Shown: positions 26,037-36,293, counted from the first letter of the stretch. The stretch: 64,000 nt of DNA from Paenibacillus fonticola DSM 21315 (GCF_000381905.1 NZ_KB907245.1:86540-150539), one strand, 5' to 3'. Numbers and translations: made by a program. Notes: generated by a model not told the origin, from the letters alone.

Positions 26037-27095
26037 TTAATAGTCCAGCTTAATGTTAGCCAAATACTCGGCGATTCCTTCAATTTCTTCGTCCGTCAAT
26101 CCCAAATCTTCCTTCGGAGAAGGCATATGGTTGCCCGGTTTAACCGCATTCGGATCCTGCAGCCACTCGATCAAATTGTCTTTGACCGGTTTGCCTGGAA
26201 ACGGCTTGTTCGAGCCTTCCTCGTTGATCAGAATGCCGGCGACGGTCTCCCGATTGCCGATTCCCGTCAAGTTTGGTCCCAGAGGTCCGCCCTGATCCCC
26301 TACAGCATGACAGCTTAGGCACTGTGTTTTGAATACTTCAGCCAGCGCAGGGTCCTGGATCGGCTCAACCGGTTGCTTAAATGCCTCAATCCAATTATCA
26401 AACGCTTCCTGACTCACTGCCTTCACCTTAAATTCCATCAAAGCGTGGGACGGTCCGCACAGCTCCGCGCATTTACCCAGATAAACGCCTTCTTTCTCCG
26501 CTTCTAGCCACATCGAGTTAACCGTTCCTTCAGTGTTCGTATCCGTCTTTCCGGCAAGCGATGGCACCCAGAAAGAGTGAAGCACGTCCGCTGTCCTTAA
26601 TTCGAAAGCGATTTTCTTATTTGTAGGAATAATTAAATCCTGAGCCGTCGTAATATCATAATCCGGATAAGTGAATTCCCACCAGAAAAGATGCGAGGTT
26701 ACTTTAACCCTGATGGCATCCTTGTCATCCCAGTAGTTCTCCCCGTACGCGAACACCTTCTGAACGGTCGCGATAGCAAGAATCAGAACGAGGATCAATG
26801 GAATTCCCGTCCAGATTACTTCCAACATATGGTTTCCTTCCACTTGCTTAGGATACTCCGTATCCCCCGGCTTGCGGCGGAATCTAATCCACACATAGGC
26901 CGCAATACCGAACACGATCACGAGTACAGATAACATGATCGTAATTGAAAGCTTCATCAAATCAAACTGCCCTTGAGCTACCGGGCCTTGTGGTCTTAAC
27001 GCAGACAAATCTTCGCGACCGCAAGCGGACAGCAAGAGCGAGATTCCTACGAACAAAGGAACAAGCCTCTTCCCAGCCTTCCACCGTTTCATCAT
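26037..27095 (-). CDS. ctaC: Cytochrome c oxidase subunit II with fused cytochrome c, CtaC
   Basis: A 352-residue lipoprotein: lipobox LLLSACG (Cys about 26), two membrane helices, a CuA cupredoxin domain (HSFWVPSLAGKTDT, KCAELCGPSHALM) and a C-terminal cytochrome c domain with haem motif CLSCHA near residue 260 and methionine ligand region GNHMPSPKEDLGL. The fusion defines a caa3 oxidase that takes electrons from its own cytochrome c. First gene of the cta operon; two ATG codons are adjacent. No ctaA or ctaB lies next to it. Confidence 0.95.
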   Translation of the reverse strand: MMKRWKAGKRLVPLFVGISLLLSACGREDLSALRPQGPVAQGQFDLMKLSITIMLSVLVIVFGIAAYVWIRFRRKPGDTEYPKQVEGNHMLEVIWTGIPLILVLILAIATVQKVFAYGENYWDDKDAIRVKVTSHLFWWEFTYPDYDITTAQDLIIPTNKKIAFELRTADVLHSFWVPSLAGKTDTNTEGTVNSMWLEAEKEGVYLGKCAELCGPSHALMEFKVKAVSQEAFDNWIEAFKQPVEPIQDPALAEVFKTQCLSCHAVGDQGGPLGPNLTGIGNRETVAGILINEEGSNKPFPGKPVKDNLIEWLQDPNAVKPGNHMPSPKEDLGLTDEEIEGIAEYLANIKLDY

Positions 27096-27443
27096 TGATC
27101 TACCCCACTTTTACGTATTCTTCCGATGATTACAGGTTTTCTCCCTTCCTTTGAAAAACATACCTGCACTAGCACGGAAACTGCAATCCTGTCAATTAAA
27201 ACAATCACCTATTAAATATAAGAGCGAACCCCTCTTTTGTCAATGAGATAGGGGGAGTTCACAAATTGTTCAAAAAGCCGAAAAAGCCCGTCAAATTAGG
27301 GTTTGCGAACGTTTTCACCTCTCTATTTAACCTGGGACCCTACACTTCGATCGCTAGACACAAACGTCTGGCCTCCCTGGTGAAATCACCCTAGATCGTT
27401 TGAAACATTTTCGACATTTCGGCAAACTTCTTGTCACAATTGC

Positions 27444-27469
27444 AAAAAAACCTCGCCAACGACGAGGTT
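27444..27469 (-). terminator. Hairpin terminator downstream of map
   Basis: Stem AACCTCG/CGAGGTT with a T7 run on the minus strand, about 170 bases after the map stop and upstream of the ctaC leader. Confidence 0.75.
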
Positions 27470-27515
27470 CCTTTAATGAAGATTACTAAAAGAGGTTACT
27501 TAAAGGAGTTACATA

Positions 27516-27580
27516 AGAAGGTTGTATGTGAAGGTTACACGTGAAGGTTACACGTGAAGGCTACATATGAAGGTCACCTA
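27516..27580. repeat. 15-base tandem repeat (GTGAAGGTTACACGT)
   Basis: Four degenerate consecutive copies of a unit like GTGAAGGTTACACGT between map and its terminator. Confidence 0.7.
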
Positions 27581-27638
27581 AGTTTACTTAAGGAGTTAAT
27601 TGAAAGTAAACCGGCAGGCTGCCTACAGCAGCAGCCCT

Positions 27639-28391
27639 TTACACCGTTGTCAGCACGAGCGGGCCGTCTTTCGTAATAGCCAGCGTGTGCTCGTAATGAG
27701 CGCCCAAGCTTCCATCGGCACTGCGGATCGTCCACCCGTCATCATCCCATAAGACCGCCCCCGTATCTCCAAATGTAAAAATCGGTTCAATCGTAATGAC
27801 CATTCCTTCTCTTAAAAGCGGGCCGGTGTGAGCTCGGCCAAAGTTCGGAACATCAGGCGGCTCATGCATAGCACGGCCAATCCCATGCCCGATCAGCGGC
27901 TTGACGACACCGACACCCGCGGTTCGCGCCACTTTCTGGATCGCGCTGCTAATGTCGCCAACCCGGTTGCCCGGTACGGCCTGAGCGATTCCGGCTTCGA
28001 GCGCGCGCTGCGTTACGGTCAGCAGCATATCCGCTTCTTCACTCACCTTGCCAATCCGGTACGACCAGCCTGAATCCGCCAGCCAGCCATTTTTATTCAC
28101 AACGATATCGATCGTGACAATATCTCCGTTCTCCAGCGGACGATCATTCGGAAATCCATGACATACTACATCGTTGACCGATGCGCATGTCGCGAAAGGA
28201 TATCCGCGATATCCTTTCTGCTCAGGCGTAGCCTGCCTGCCTGCCAAATACGCTTCTACCCACCGGTCAATTTCCAAAGTGGTCATACCGGCTGATATAT
28301 TACCTGCTAATTCCTTATGGCATTCGGCAAGAATCATCCCGGCTTTGCGGATCATGGCTATCTCGCTCTGGGATTTCAAATTTATTTTCAA
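27639..28391 (-). CDS. map: Type I methionine aminopeptidase
   Basis: A 250-residue enzyme removing N-terminal methionine from new proteins. The metal ligands are visible: TIDIVVNKNGWLADSGW (two Asp), GHGIGRAMHE (His), TIEPIF (Glu) and the final Glu region YEHTLAIT. The substrate-side histidine lies in DVVCHGFPND. It lacks the N-terminal zinc-finger extension. It is not in the usual adk-map-infA ribosomal context, so it is probably a second, stand-alone copy (inference). Followed by a hairpin terminator. Confidence 0.93.
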   Translation of the reverse strand: MKINLKSQSEIAMIRKAGMILAECHKELAGNISAGMTTLEIDRWVEAYLAGRQATPEQKGYRGYPFATCASVNDVVCHGFPNDRPLENGDIVTIDIVVNKNGWLADSGWSYRIGKVSEEADMLLTVTQRALEAGIAQAVPGNRVGDISSAIQKVARTAGVGVVKPLIGHGIGRAMHEPPDVPNFGRAHTGPLLREGMVITIEPIFTFGDTGAVLWDDDGWTIRSADGSLGAHYEHTLAITKDGPLVLTTV

Positions 28392-28463
28392 AATCTCATT
28401 CTCCTCTCAGGGCTTAACACTACGTTAATAACGAGTTAATATAATATATGTAGGAATAAGCAG

Positions 28464-28499
28464 AAAAAAACCGTCCTATGGCATCTGCCCAAGACGGAT
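28464..28499 (-). terminator. Hairpin terminator of the 65-residue gene
   Basis: On the minus strand ATCCGTC...GACGG is followed by TTTTTTT, about 50 bases after the stop of the small gene at 28551. Confidence 0.75.
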
Positions 28500-28550
28500 A
28501 TAAGATGTTTCCTAATGCGAACAGTTATGAAACAGCGCTTCGTTGAAGCG

Positions 28551-28748
28551 TCAAGATACAGACGAGTTCACTGAATTCAGCTTGCCCATTTCATGCTCGA
28601 CTAAATCCGTTAACTCTTCTTCATAGCCACCCATAATACGGTATTTCCGGACGTATTCCTTAACGAATTTTTTCGGGTCTTTTGGCTTAAAGATTCGGGT
28701 CATTTCCCGCAGACTTTCCTTTACTTCATTATGACCTTTCGTTGCCAT
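28551..28748 (-). CDS. Small charged protein of unknown function
   Basis: A 65-residue soluble, highly charged helical protein (KESLREMTRIFKPKDPKKF, then a YRIMGGYEEELTDLVEHEMG helix). GGAGGG lies seven bases before the ATG and a good terminator follows, so it is a credible single-gene unit. No family recognised and no motif suggests function. Confidence 0.65.
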   Translation of the reverse strand: MATKGHNEVKESLREMTRIFKPKDPKKFVKEYVRKYRIMGGYEEELTDLVEHEMGKLNSVNSSVS

Positions 28749-29103
28749 ACAAATTCCCTCCCAGAACGCTTGTAATTAATGCTCCGATTTCGAGAACGCC
28801 GAAAAGTGATGTTGATTCATGAAGTTGCAGGCTGCATTACGCCTTCCCGGCAGGCACCTAAAACATACATACCCGCTGAAATTCCCGCTTAATCAAGCGT
28901 GCTAGCAAAGTGTTGTCCGTATGCTTAGGACAGTCGCAGACTTGATGGAATAACCTCCTGTCTTTTATATTGTAACATATTCAAGCCAACCTTACAGCTT
29001 TCTTCCAAACGGAGCCTTTTTTTTGCTGTAAATTATTAAATTTATTGTTAAGCCCGATTTCTGGTTACAATAGGAATATAATATTATTTTTGGAGGGAGC
29101 TTC
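28749..29103. other. Divergent intergenic region
   Basis: About 355 bases between the small minus-strand gene and the serine hydrolase. It presumably contains two promoters; an AT-rich block with TATAAT at 29077-29082 lies just before the hydrolase ribosome binding site. Nothing else recognised. Confidence 0.4.
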
Positions 29104-30129
29104 ATGCAGCAAGCCAGCAATATACATCGTTCATCTGCCGCCTTAGCCGACGAGACTGCACCGCCTTCTTCTCCTGTATGGAACAAGGAATCGCACGAGC
29201 TGCTGCGTGCCGCGGACGAAGAGATTCAGCAGCATTATCCCAAAATGCATAGCTTTGTAGTTGCCCAGGGGGACCGTCTGCTGATAGAGCGATATTATAA
29301 CGGTTACGATCCTTCGAAACTTCATGATTTAAGATCCGCCACAAAATCGATTTTATGTATTCTGTTAGGCATCGCGGATACCCGGAGGGAGCTGCCTCCA
29401 TTGGATAAGCCCATACTGGAATTTGTCAAAAAATATGCAGTACAGCCTCCAGATCCTTTATGGCAGCAGCTGACGCTTCGCGATCTTCTCGCGATGACTT
29501 CCGGCTTCCACTGGAAGACCGGCGCCAAAATGGGAGAAGCCTTCATTCATCGCTTTCACCAAAGCAGGAGCTGGGCCAAATACATTGTTCATCTCCCGAT
29601 CGTGAAGCATAAAATCGGCGAATTTCAATACTGTAGTGTAGATAGTCATTTACTATCCATCCTCCTGACCGAATGGACCGGGCTAAGCGCAGAAGACTAT
29701 GCTAAACAGCATTTATTCGAGCCGCTCGGCATTGAGCAGACCGCTTGGAATACAAGCCCGGATGGCCATTCTACAGGCCATATTGGCCTTCATTTAACAG
29801 CGCGGGATATGGCTAAAATCGGCGTCCTTTGCCTGCAGGAAGGCCTTTGGGAGCGGCGGCGTATTTTGTCCGCGGATTGGCTGCTCCAATCGATGACTCC
29901 CAGATCTGCAGAGTGTCCCGGGTATGGCCGTTACGGCTACCATTGGTGGACAGCAAAGGCGAACGGCATCTCCTATGCTTATGCCCACGGTCATGGCGGA
30001 CAGCAAATCAACGTAATTCCTGCTTTGGATGCCGTCATAGTGTTCACGTCAGAAAGTGCATTAAACCGCTGGAAAAATCCCAAGCCGCTGCTGGAGAAGT
30101 ATGTAATTCCCGCCTTGAAGCACGGCTAG
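29104..30129 (+). CDS. Class C beta-lactamase-family serine hydrolase
   Basis: A 341-residue serine hydrolase of the beta-lactamase/esterase superfamily. The catalytic SxxK is S78-A-T-K81 in DLRSATKSILCILLG; the second motif is YCSVDSH, where classical members have YxN; the third is GHGGQQ near residue 299. No signal peptide is seen, so it appears cytoplasmic. Such proteins are more often esterases or peptidases than antibiotic-resistance enzymes. GGAGGGAGC precedes the ATG. The glycosyltransferase gene starts 35 bases downstream, so the two may be co-transcribed. Confidence 0.88.
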   Translation: MQQASNIHRSSAALADETAPPSSPVWNKESHELLRAADEEIQQHYPKMHSFVVAQGDRLLIERYYNGYDPSKLHDLRSATKSILCILLGIADTRRELPPLDKPILEFVKKYAVQPPDPLWQQLTLRDLLAMTSGFHWKTGAKMGEAFIHRFHQSRSWAKYIVHLPIVKHKIGEFQYCSVDSHLLSILLTEWTGLSAEDYAKQHLFEPLGIEQTAWNTSPDGHSTGHIGLHLTARDMAKIGVLCLQEGLWERRRILSADWLLQSMTPRSAECPGYGRYGYHWWTAKANGISYAYAHGHGGQQINVIPALDAVIVFTSESALNRWKNPKPLLEKYVIPALKHG

Positions 30130-30164
30130 CCTAAATAACGCTCTTATAATGGAGGAATTTGTCA

Positions 30165-31313
30165 ATGAATTCTTATGCACCCAAAGTGTTGATAATGTAC
30201 GCAAGTTACGGTGATGGACACTATCAAGCCTCTAAAGCCCTTGAAGCCGGTTTTCATAAATCAGGCGTGAGCGACGTAGTTTTGCTCGATTTAATGGCAG
30301 AAGCTCATCCTCTGTTGAATGAGATGACTAAATTTGTGTATATGCAGAGCTTTAAAACGATGCCGTTACTGTATGGCTGGGTTTATAACGCTACGAAAGA
30401 CATGCCTCCTGATACATCGTTGTTAAACGTCCTCAACTCCTTGGGCATGAGAAAAATGCAGCAAACTATTTTCAGTATGGAGCCGGATATTATAATTCAT
30501 ACCTTCCCTCAGCTCGCAATGCCTAAACTGCTCAAAAAAACAGGCTTAACCTTGCCGCTGATCAATATCGTAACCGATTTTGACCTTCACGCGCGCTGGG
30601 TTCATCCCGACGTCAACCGGTATTATGTCGCTACCGAGGATTTGAAGAAAGAGGCGGAGAACCGCGGAATCCCGGCAGAAAAAGTGTTTGTTAGCGGAAT
30701 TCCGTTGAAGCCTGATTTTGATTCCGATCCGCAGCCGTCAGCCTCTTTGCCCTGCGAGCTTGATCCTTCCAGAAAAACGATCCTCCTTATGGCCGGCGCA
30801 TTCGGAGTAATGCAGGGAATTCGCGGAATTTGCGCTGCATTGACCGACAGCAAAGAGCACCAGGTCATCGCCGTTTGCGGCAGAAATAAAGAGCTGTACC
30901 GCAAGCTCCAGGCCGCGCTTGGACATCGCCCGAATTTCCATCTGTTTGGTTATGTAAGCGAAATAGCCCAGCTCATGCAGTTGAGCAACTGTATTGTCAC
31001 CAAGCCTGGCGGCATCACCTTGTCCGAATCGCTTGTCAGCAGGCTGCCTATATTTATATATCGCCCGGTACCAGGTCAAGAGCTTAACAATGCACTTTAT
31101 TTAGAAAGTAAAGGCATCGCCAGTATTGCTTACGACGCGGATACGCTGATCACGCAGATCGGCGCACTGCTGTCTGACGAGGAACAGCTCGCCCAAATTC
31201 ACAAAGAAATAGACCATCTTCGCAAACCGGGTGCTGCCGAGCTTATCGTAAGCGATATTATGGAGCAATGGTTTGCTCCCCAGCGTGATCCGGGCTGTCC
31301 TGTCGTCATGTAG
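30165..31313 (+). CDS. MGDG synthase/UgtP-like diacylglycerol glycosyltransferase
   Basis: About 382 residues, GT28 fold. The N-terminus VLIMYASYGDGHYQASKALE is the UgtP/MGDG synthase motif; the C-terminal donor-binding half holds FGYVSEIAQLM and IVTKPGGITLSES. Relatives use UDP-glucose or UDP-galactose to make glycolipids that anchor lipoteichoic acid. A TTG six bases earlier is possible, but the ATG at 30165 has GGAGG nine bases upstream. Ends in a short tail QRDPGCPVVM. The exact sugar is not deducible. Confidence 0.87.
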   Translation: MNSYAPKVLIMYASYGDGHYQASKALEAGFHKSGVSDVVLLDLMAEAHPLLNEMTKFVYMQSFKTMPLLYGWVYNATKDMPPDTSLLNVLNSLGMRKMQQTIFSMEPDIIIHTFPQLAMPKLLKKTGLTLPLINIVTDFDLHARWVHPDVNRYYVATEDLKKEAENRGIPAEKVFVSGIPLKPDFDSDPQPSASLPCELDPSRKTILLMAGAFGVMQGIRGICAALTDSKEHQVIAVCGRNKELYRKLQAALGHRPNFHLFGYVSEIAQLMQLSNCIVTKPGGITLSESLVSRLPIFIYRPVPGQELNNALYLESKGIASIAYDADTLITQIGALLSDEEQLAQIHKEIDHLRKPGAAELIVSDIMEQWFAPQRDPGCPVVM

Positions 31314-31438
31314 CGCAGGAATCCTCACGTTTTTAAGACAAGGCGTTCTGCACCATGAGGGCTCGTCATACAATTGAATAAGGCGCAGGGAGCAGTCTGA
31401 TTCCCTTCAGTTTTCCTAAAGAAAGAAGGTAAATATCG

Positions 31439-31777
31439 ATGTCCCCTTTCAAATCCTCTACCGGTCTTTATGAAAATGTAGCGGCATTTCTGTGCTATTT
31501 ATTCGCTTTTGTAGGCGGTGTCCTCTTTCTTGCTGTAGAAAAAAGAAGCCGTTTCGTCCTTTTCCATGCCCTTCAATCGGTCATGCTGTTCGCCGGACTC
31601 ATGATTGCCCATGCCGCCGCCGGCTTTCTTCCGCTGATCGGCGTTGTCGTCAGCCTGCTGCTCAGCCTGCTCGGCGTCTTCCTGTGGCTCCTTCTGATGC
31701 TGACCTGCTTGCAGGGCAAATGGTTAAAGCTGCCTTGGATCGGCGAGCTTGCCGAAAGACAACTGAACCGGATGTAG
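31439..31777 (+). CDS. DUF4870-type small membrane protein
   Basis: A 112-residue protein with three or four helices. YENVAAFLCYLFAFVGGVLF followed by EKRSRFVLFHALQSVMLF is the hallmark of the DUF4870 family (B. subtilis YyzG/YwzB-like small membrane proteins, function unknown). AAGAAGGT is upstream of the ATG. Followed by a bidirectional terminator shared with pbuX. Confidence 0.8.
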   Translation: MSPFKSSTGLYENVAAFLCYLFAFVGGVLFLAVEKRSRFVLFHALQSVMLFAGLMIAHAAAGFLPLIGVVVSLLLSLLGVFLWLLLMLTCLQGKWLKLPWIGELAERQLNRM

Positions 31778-31817
31778 CTGCAAAAGATGGTCATGCCACA
31801 TCCCTTCCGCCTCAATG

Positions 31818-31863
31818 AAAAAAGAACGGCGATCAGCCCCTGGCCTTATGATCACCGTTCTTT
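31818..31863. terminator. Bidirectional terminator between DUF4870 gene and pbuX
   Basis: Stem AAGAACGGCGATCA/TGATCACCGTTCTT with TTT on the plus side and TTTTTT on the minus side. It serves the convergent genes on both sides, best for pbuX. Confidence 0.85.
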
Positions 31864-31906
31864 AACTATATTTATGGCGAAATTATTGCGTAAACTTAGG
31901 ACATAA

Positions 31907-33271
31907 TTATTGTGGAAACTGGTCCGCCGCAGCTGTGGTATCGGCGGCTTTCCCCTTGTGCCCCTTAAGGCCGTTAAACAGCAGGTTCATCACGATAGCC
32001 GTAAAGCTGCCGGCAACAATGCCATTGTCAACGAGAATGCGGAGCCAGCCCGGTACGCGCTGGAATATGTCCGGAACGACAGTTACGCCCAGTCCCATCC
32101 CGACCGCGCAGGCAATGATGAGCAGGTTCTCATGCCGGTTAAGGTCAACCTGATCCCCCAGCATGCGAATGCCCGAGGACAGCACAAGCCCGAACAGAGC
32201 GATCATCGCCCCGCCAAGCACCGATGGCGGAACAAGCTGCGTTAGAGCGGCAATTTTCGGTACGAAGCCAATGAGCACGAGCAGTCCTCCGGCTACGAAG
32301 ATGACATCACGCGTTTTGACCCGGCTCATTTGAATCAGCCCGACATTCTGGGAATAAGTCGTATAAGGAAATGAATTGAATATGCCGCCGAGCATAATCG
32401 CCAATCCTTCGGCCCGATATCCCTTCGCCAAATCTTTGGATGAAATGTCCTTTTCCACAATTTTGCCGAGAGCCATAAATACTCCCGTTGACTCGGCGAC
32501 GCTTACGATCGCCACCAGTATCATCGTCAAAATAGCGGAGGCATGAAAGGTCGGAGTACCAAAGTAGAACGGCTCCGGCATATGGACCCAGCTCGCTTCC
32601 ATGAGCGGCTTCATATTCACTTTACCAACGAGACCGGCCACGATCGTACCCGCAATAAGGCCAAGGAGTACTGAAATGGAGCGAAGAAATCCTTTGGAAA
32701 AACGGTTCATCAATATGATGAACAGCAAAACACCGAAGCCGAGCGCCAAATTAAGAGGACTGCCAAAGTCGGGACTGCCCGGCTGGCCGCCTCCTAGATC
32801 CTCCAAGGCTACAGGAACCAGCGTCACACCGATAATCGTCACAACCGAGCCCGTTACGACAGGCGGAAATAAGGCAATTAATTTTCCGAACAAGCCGGAG
32901 AATAGAAAGACGAACAGCCCCGATGCAATAATGGCGCCGTAAATGGCCGTTATCCCCATACCGTCTGCCAAGCCGATCGCAATCATAGGCGATACGGCCT
33001 GAAAAGCACAGCCCAGCATAACCGGCAGGCCGATCCCGAAGAAACGGTTGCCCCATACCTGCAGCAGCGTAGCTACACCGCAGGCCAGAAGGTCTATCGC
33101 AATCAAATAAGTAATTTCCTCGTGACTCAATTGCAACTCCTGGCCGACGATCAATGGTACAATGATCGCGCCCGCATACATCGCTAATACGTGTTGTAAT
33201 CCCAGCGATAATGTTTGGAATGGATGTCTGTTTCTTTGAAAAATGGCTTCCCGCTTCACTTCGCGCTCCAT
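31907..33271 (-). CDS. pbuX: Xanthine permease (NCS2 family)
   Basis: A 454-residue NCS2 transporter with about twelve to fourteen helices. Typical stretches: TLSLGLQHVLAMYAGAIIVP at the N-terminus, VGLIQMSRVKTRDVIFVAGG (the NAT signature neighbourhood) and SVAESTGVFMALGKI. Co-located with xpt, 107 bases downstream of it on the same strand, exactly as in the B. subtilis xpt-pbuX operon, which supports xanthine as substrate. GGGGAGGAAC precedes the ATG. Confidence 0.9.
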   Translation of the reverse strand: MEREVKREAIFQRNRHPFQTLSLGLQHVLAMYAGAIIVPLIVGQELQLSHEEITYLIAIDLLACGVATLLQVWGNRFFGIGLPVMLGCAFQAVSPMIAIGLADGMGITAIYGAIIASGLFVFLFSGLFGKLIALFPPVVTGSVVTIIGVTLVPVALEDLGGGQPGSPDFGSPLNLALGFGVLLFIILMNRFSKGFLRSISVLLGLIAGTIVAGLVGKVNMKPLMEASWVHMPEPFYFGTPTFHASAILTMILVAIVSVAESTGVFMALGKIVEKDISSKDLAKGYRAEGLAIMLGGIFNSFPYTTYSQNVGLIQMSRVKTRDVIFVAGGLLVLIGFVPKIAALTQLVPPSVLGGAMIALFGLVLSSGIRMLGDQVDLNRHENLLIIACAVGMGLGVTVVPDIFQRVPGWLRILVDNGIVAGSFTAIVMNLLFNGLKGHKGKAADTTAAADQFPQ

Positions 33272-33378
33272 ATAAATCTAGTTCCTCCCCAGGTAAGTAT
33301 CCCTATCACCGTATATTCAGGTAAGTATCTCTGTTATGGTCTTATGTTCTATATAGATGTTCTATCATTTATCATCCG

Positions 33379-33978
<600 letters not shown>

Positions 33979-34045
33979 TTATTAGGCATCTTCAACTTCA
34001 ACTTCATCTTTCCCGATCATTTCATAAAGTAACATGCCACAATAA

Positions 34046-34082
34046 GAAAAAGTCCAGTTCCCACAACTGGGAAATGGACTTC
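34046..34082 (-). terminator. Riboswitch-controlled terminator before xpt
   Basis: On the minus strand AGTCCAtTTCCCAGTTGTGG GAACTGGACT forms a strong hairpin followed by TTTTTC. It lies between the purine aptamer and xpt and is the expected off-switch. Confidence 0.85.
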
Positions 34083-34164
34083 ATGGCAGAATTCACCCGT
34101 TCTCGGGCCCTGTCATGCCCGAATTAAAGCCGGCCAAGCAGCATGGTCCGACCGGTCAAATTCC

Positions 34165-34230
34165 CCCGTAGTCCGATCATTTCCGGTGATCAGGTAGAAA
34201 CATGCAGGCCAATTCCTGCACATATACGAG
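34165..34230 (-). ncRNA. Guanine-class purine riboswitch
   Basis: On the minus strand the aptamer reads CTCGTATA at the start of P1, a P2 of TGCAGG..CCTGCA, the core TTTCTACC, a P3 of TGATCACC..GATCG, and closes GGACTACGGG. The pyrimidine in GACTA that pairs with the ligand is C, which marks guanine/hypoxanthine and not adenine binding. It should repress xpt-pbuX in excess guanine. Confidence 0.92.
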
Positions 34231-34391
34231 AAAAGTATGAAGAAAATTGTCGAATGTTAATATGCAATGATTAGTAGTATAACGCAAACAATCCACAGAA
34301 ATAAAGAGGTATTTCGTGGATTAAGCAAATATTTTGTTAATTATCCTTTTCGGCCGCAGCTGCCTTTCAACCACAGCTTTTGCCGCCTGGA

Positions 34392-34697
34392 CTAGATCGG
34401 TCTGGTATCCTTCGGCAGCAAATTAGAAATAATCGATTTCAGATTTCCGTCTTCATGCAGGTTTTCTTCCCCGGTATCCAGGCGGCGGATACGAATTTTC
34501 CGATATTCCGCAGCGGGATCGACTGGTTTGAACACCAGATTATCCTGGTCCTCAAGCCGCAGCTTGTACCCCATATCTGCAAACATTGATAAAAAATCCT
34601 TCTCGGTCGGCGCCTTGCCTGGCTCCAAAAAAATCAGCCCTCGCAGTTCTTTTGTCCCCTGCTTGTTCTCCAATTCATAATGAACGATGCATTCCAT
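34392..34697 (-). CDS. Unrecognised soluble protein, about 101 residues
   Basis: The frame is open from 34790, but the ATG at 34695-34697 has a GGGAGTG nearby and gives the more regular N-terminus MECIVHYELENKQG. The protein is charged and mixed alpha/beta (LRGLIFLEPGKAPTEKDFLS, YKLRLEDQDNLVFKP) with no membrane segment or cysteine cluster. It sits between the xpt leader and the zinc-ribbon gene on the same strand. No family recognised. Confidence 0.6.
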   Translation of the reverse strand: MECIVHYELENKQGTKELRGLIFLEPGKAPTEKDFLSMFADMGYKLRLEDQDNLVFKPVDPAAEYRKIRIRRLDTGEENLHEDGNLKSIISNLLPKDTRPI

Positions 34698-34967
34698 GTC
34701 TGTCCACACTCCCAAGTTATAAATAATGTCTCCATACGGTAAAAAGCGACCTTGCTGCCATTCATCATTCCCTGCTGCGTCTCTCTGCATGCAGCCAAAC
34801 TAGATTAGGCACGGCGGCACCGGATATTTCCTCCCGTTTACCGTCGTGCCAGCGAGAATGTTAACACCCTACTTGTTACTACGTATCAGCCCTCGGCAAG
34901 TAAGACGCTATTTATAACAACTCGGTGAACTTTATCCATGTTCCTTCTATTTACGCCTAAATACGCG

Positions 34968-35687
34968 CTAAATTTGTTCGGAACCGCAGTGCGGGCACCA
35001 TTTCGTCCCTTTGACCAGTTGCGCCGAACAAATTTGGCAGTTTGTCTCGTCCGCTGACAATGTCTCTGTCACCTCGGCATCATCAGCTGGCTTTACATTT
35101 TCTTTCCAGGTTCTTATCCGGCGGTCCAGCTCTTCCTGGCGCTTCCGTTCCCGTTCAAGCTCCCGCAGCAGCCGCGCTTCCTCTTCCGGACCAATCCGCT
35201 GAACGGGCTCCTCTTGAGGCGGTTCTTCCTGAGCTGGAGAAGCAAAAAGGACATTTTCCTCGGCCCAAGCCAGCGGCTCTTCATCTTCCCTTTGTTCTGG
35301 CGTTTCTGCTTTGACCGGAGCTGGTTTGCTTTCCTTCTCCAGCTTATGCCCGCAATACTGGCAAAATAACGCCTCGTCCGTGACTGCTTTGCCGCAGGAA
35401 ACGCAAAGGCGCTCATTTTTGAGCTCCGCGATTTTAAGCCGGACTTCGTCCCGTTCCTCGGCGAGCAGATCGCAGGTTTTGGCCAAATCGATCATTTCCT
35501 TCTCCGCCTGAGACATATCTTTAACGCGGTATCCTTCATAAAATACTTCGCCCATTCTTTGAAAATATAAGTCCATCTCACGCTCGATATTATGAATTTG
35601 CGTATTCAATCTTCCAATCTCCACCGCATTTTGCGCCTTGTCGGTCACTTTGCCCGCACCGTCTTTAATCCGCTGCAAAAATTTCAT
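34968..35687 (-). CDS. Coiled-coil protein with two zinc ribbons
   Basis: About 239 residues. Residues 1-80 are helical and may form a coiled coil. Two CxxC-x(n)-CxxC zinc ribbons follow: CVSCGKAV...FCQYCGHKL in the middle and CQICSAQL...WCPHCGSEQ at the end, joined by an acidic, glutamate/proline-rich linker. The GGGAGGAG before the ATG at 35685-35687 fixes the start; the longer frame to 35747 has none. Zinc-ribbon proteins of this kind are common in Firmicutes and not functionally defined. Confidence 0.78.
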   Translation of the reverse strand: MKFLQRIKDGAGKVTDKAQNAVEIGRLNTQIHNIEREMDLYFQRMGEVFYEGYRVKDMSQAEKEMIDLAKTCDLLAEERDEVRLKIAELKNERLCVSCGKAVTDEALFCQYCGHKLEKESKPAPVKAETPEQREDEEPLAWAEENVLFASPAQEEPPQEEPVQRIGPEEEARLLRELERERKRQEELDRRIRTWKENVKPADDAEVTETLSADETNCQICSAQLVKGTKWCPHCGSEQI

Positions 35688-35918
35688 GACATACTCCTCC
35701 CATGTTCTTAAGCTTCCTGATGTAATTGGATTTATATTGTCCCGCAAGCTGATATTTTACCTTGCCTTTACGAAATCCATATCCTTGCTGTCTATGAAAT
35801 TGTAATTATCATAACAGATTTGCCAGCGCAGTGAAAATTTCCTTTGATTCAGCCTAGCTGCGCCCGTTTATAAAGACAATATATATAAGCGAGTATTAAA
35901 AAATGGAGGGAATTCCTT

Positions 35919-36293
35919 ATGAAACCACTGAAGAAGGCCTATTATGTTTCTGTCGGTCACCGGGTCATTCGAGAGGCGCCCCATCATCATTCCGCGGAAT
36001 TCAAAGTATTTCTCGATGATGAGGACCTCGTAAAGCTGCGTGATAAGCTCACCGAGCTGTCCCGGGAGGATGATTTTACTTTTCAGCGTGCCCCTATACC
36101 TTATAAATCAGCGGATCACGATGAAGCAACCGAGCATTTCAACAAACGGCTCATTGAGTTGTACACATTACTGTATCAGTTTGGAGATGATCAAACCCGG
36201 CAGACGATCATCAGCCTCGGCGTGCTCGGCAAGCTGCAAAATCCCGATTATCATCATCCCGGCTACGACGGTGCCGCACCGTTCAATAGTTGA
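35919..36293 (+). CDS. Conserved-looking 124-residue protein of unknown function
   Basis: A soluble protein with a histidine patch (IREAPHHHSAEFKVFL), a charged helical middle (EATEHFNKRLIELYTLLYQF) and a tail LQNPDYHHPGYDGAAPFN. GGAGGG is upstream of the ATG. It precedes the alarmone synthetase gene by about 80-120 bases on the same strand. I do not recognise a family; the histidines could bind metal, but this is not shown. Confidence 0.65.
   Translation: MKPLKKAYYVSVGHRVIREAPHHHSAEFKVFLDDEDLVKLRDKLTELSREDDFTFQRAPIPYKSADHDEATEHFNKRLIELYTLLYQFGDDQTRQTIISLGVLGKLQNPDYHHPGYDGAAPFNS

Larger units (their letters stand above)
27096..27638. other. Intergenic region before ctaC with repeats and a terminator
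   Basis: About 540 bases between ctaC and map, both on the minus strand. It must contain the ctaC promoter, holds the map terminator at 27444-27469 and a 15-base tandem array at 27516-27580. No gene was recognised. Confidence 0.55.

Noticed and set aside
29104..30129. Antibiotic resistance beta-lactamase
   Set aside because: The protein has SxxK but no signal peptide and a non-standard second motif; it fits the broader serine hydrolase family better.
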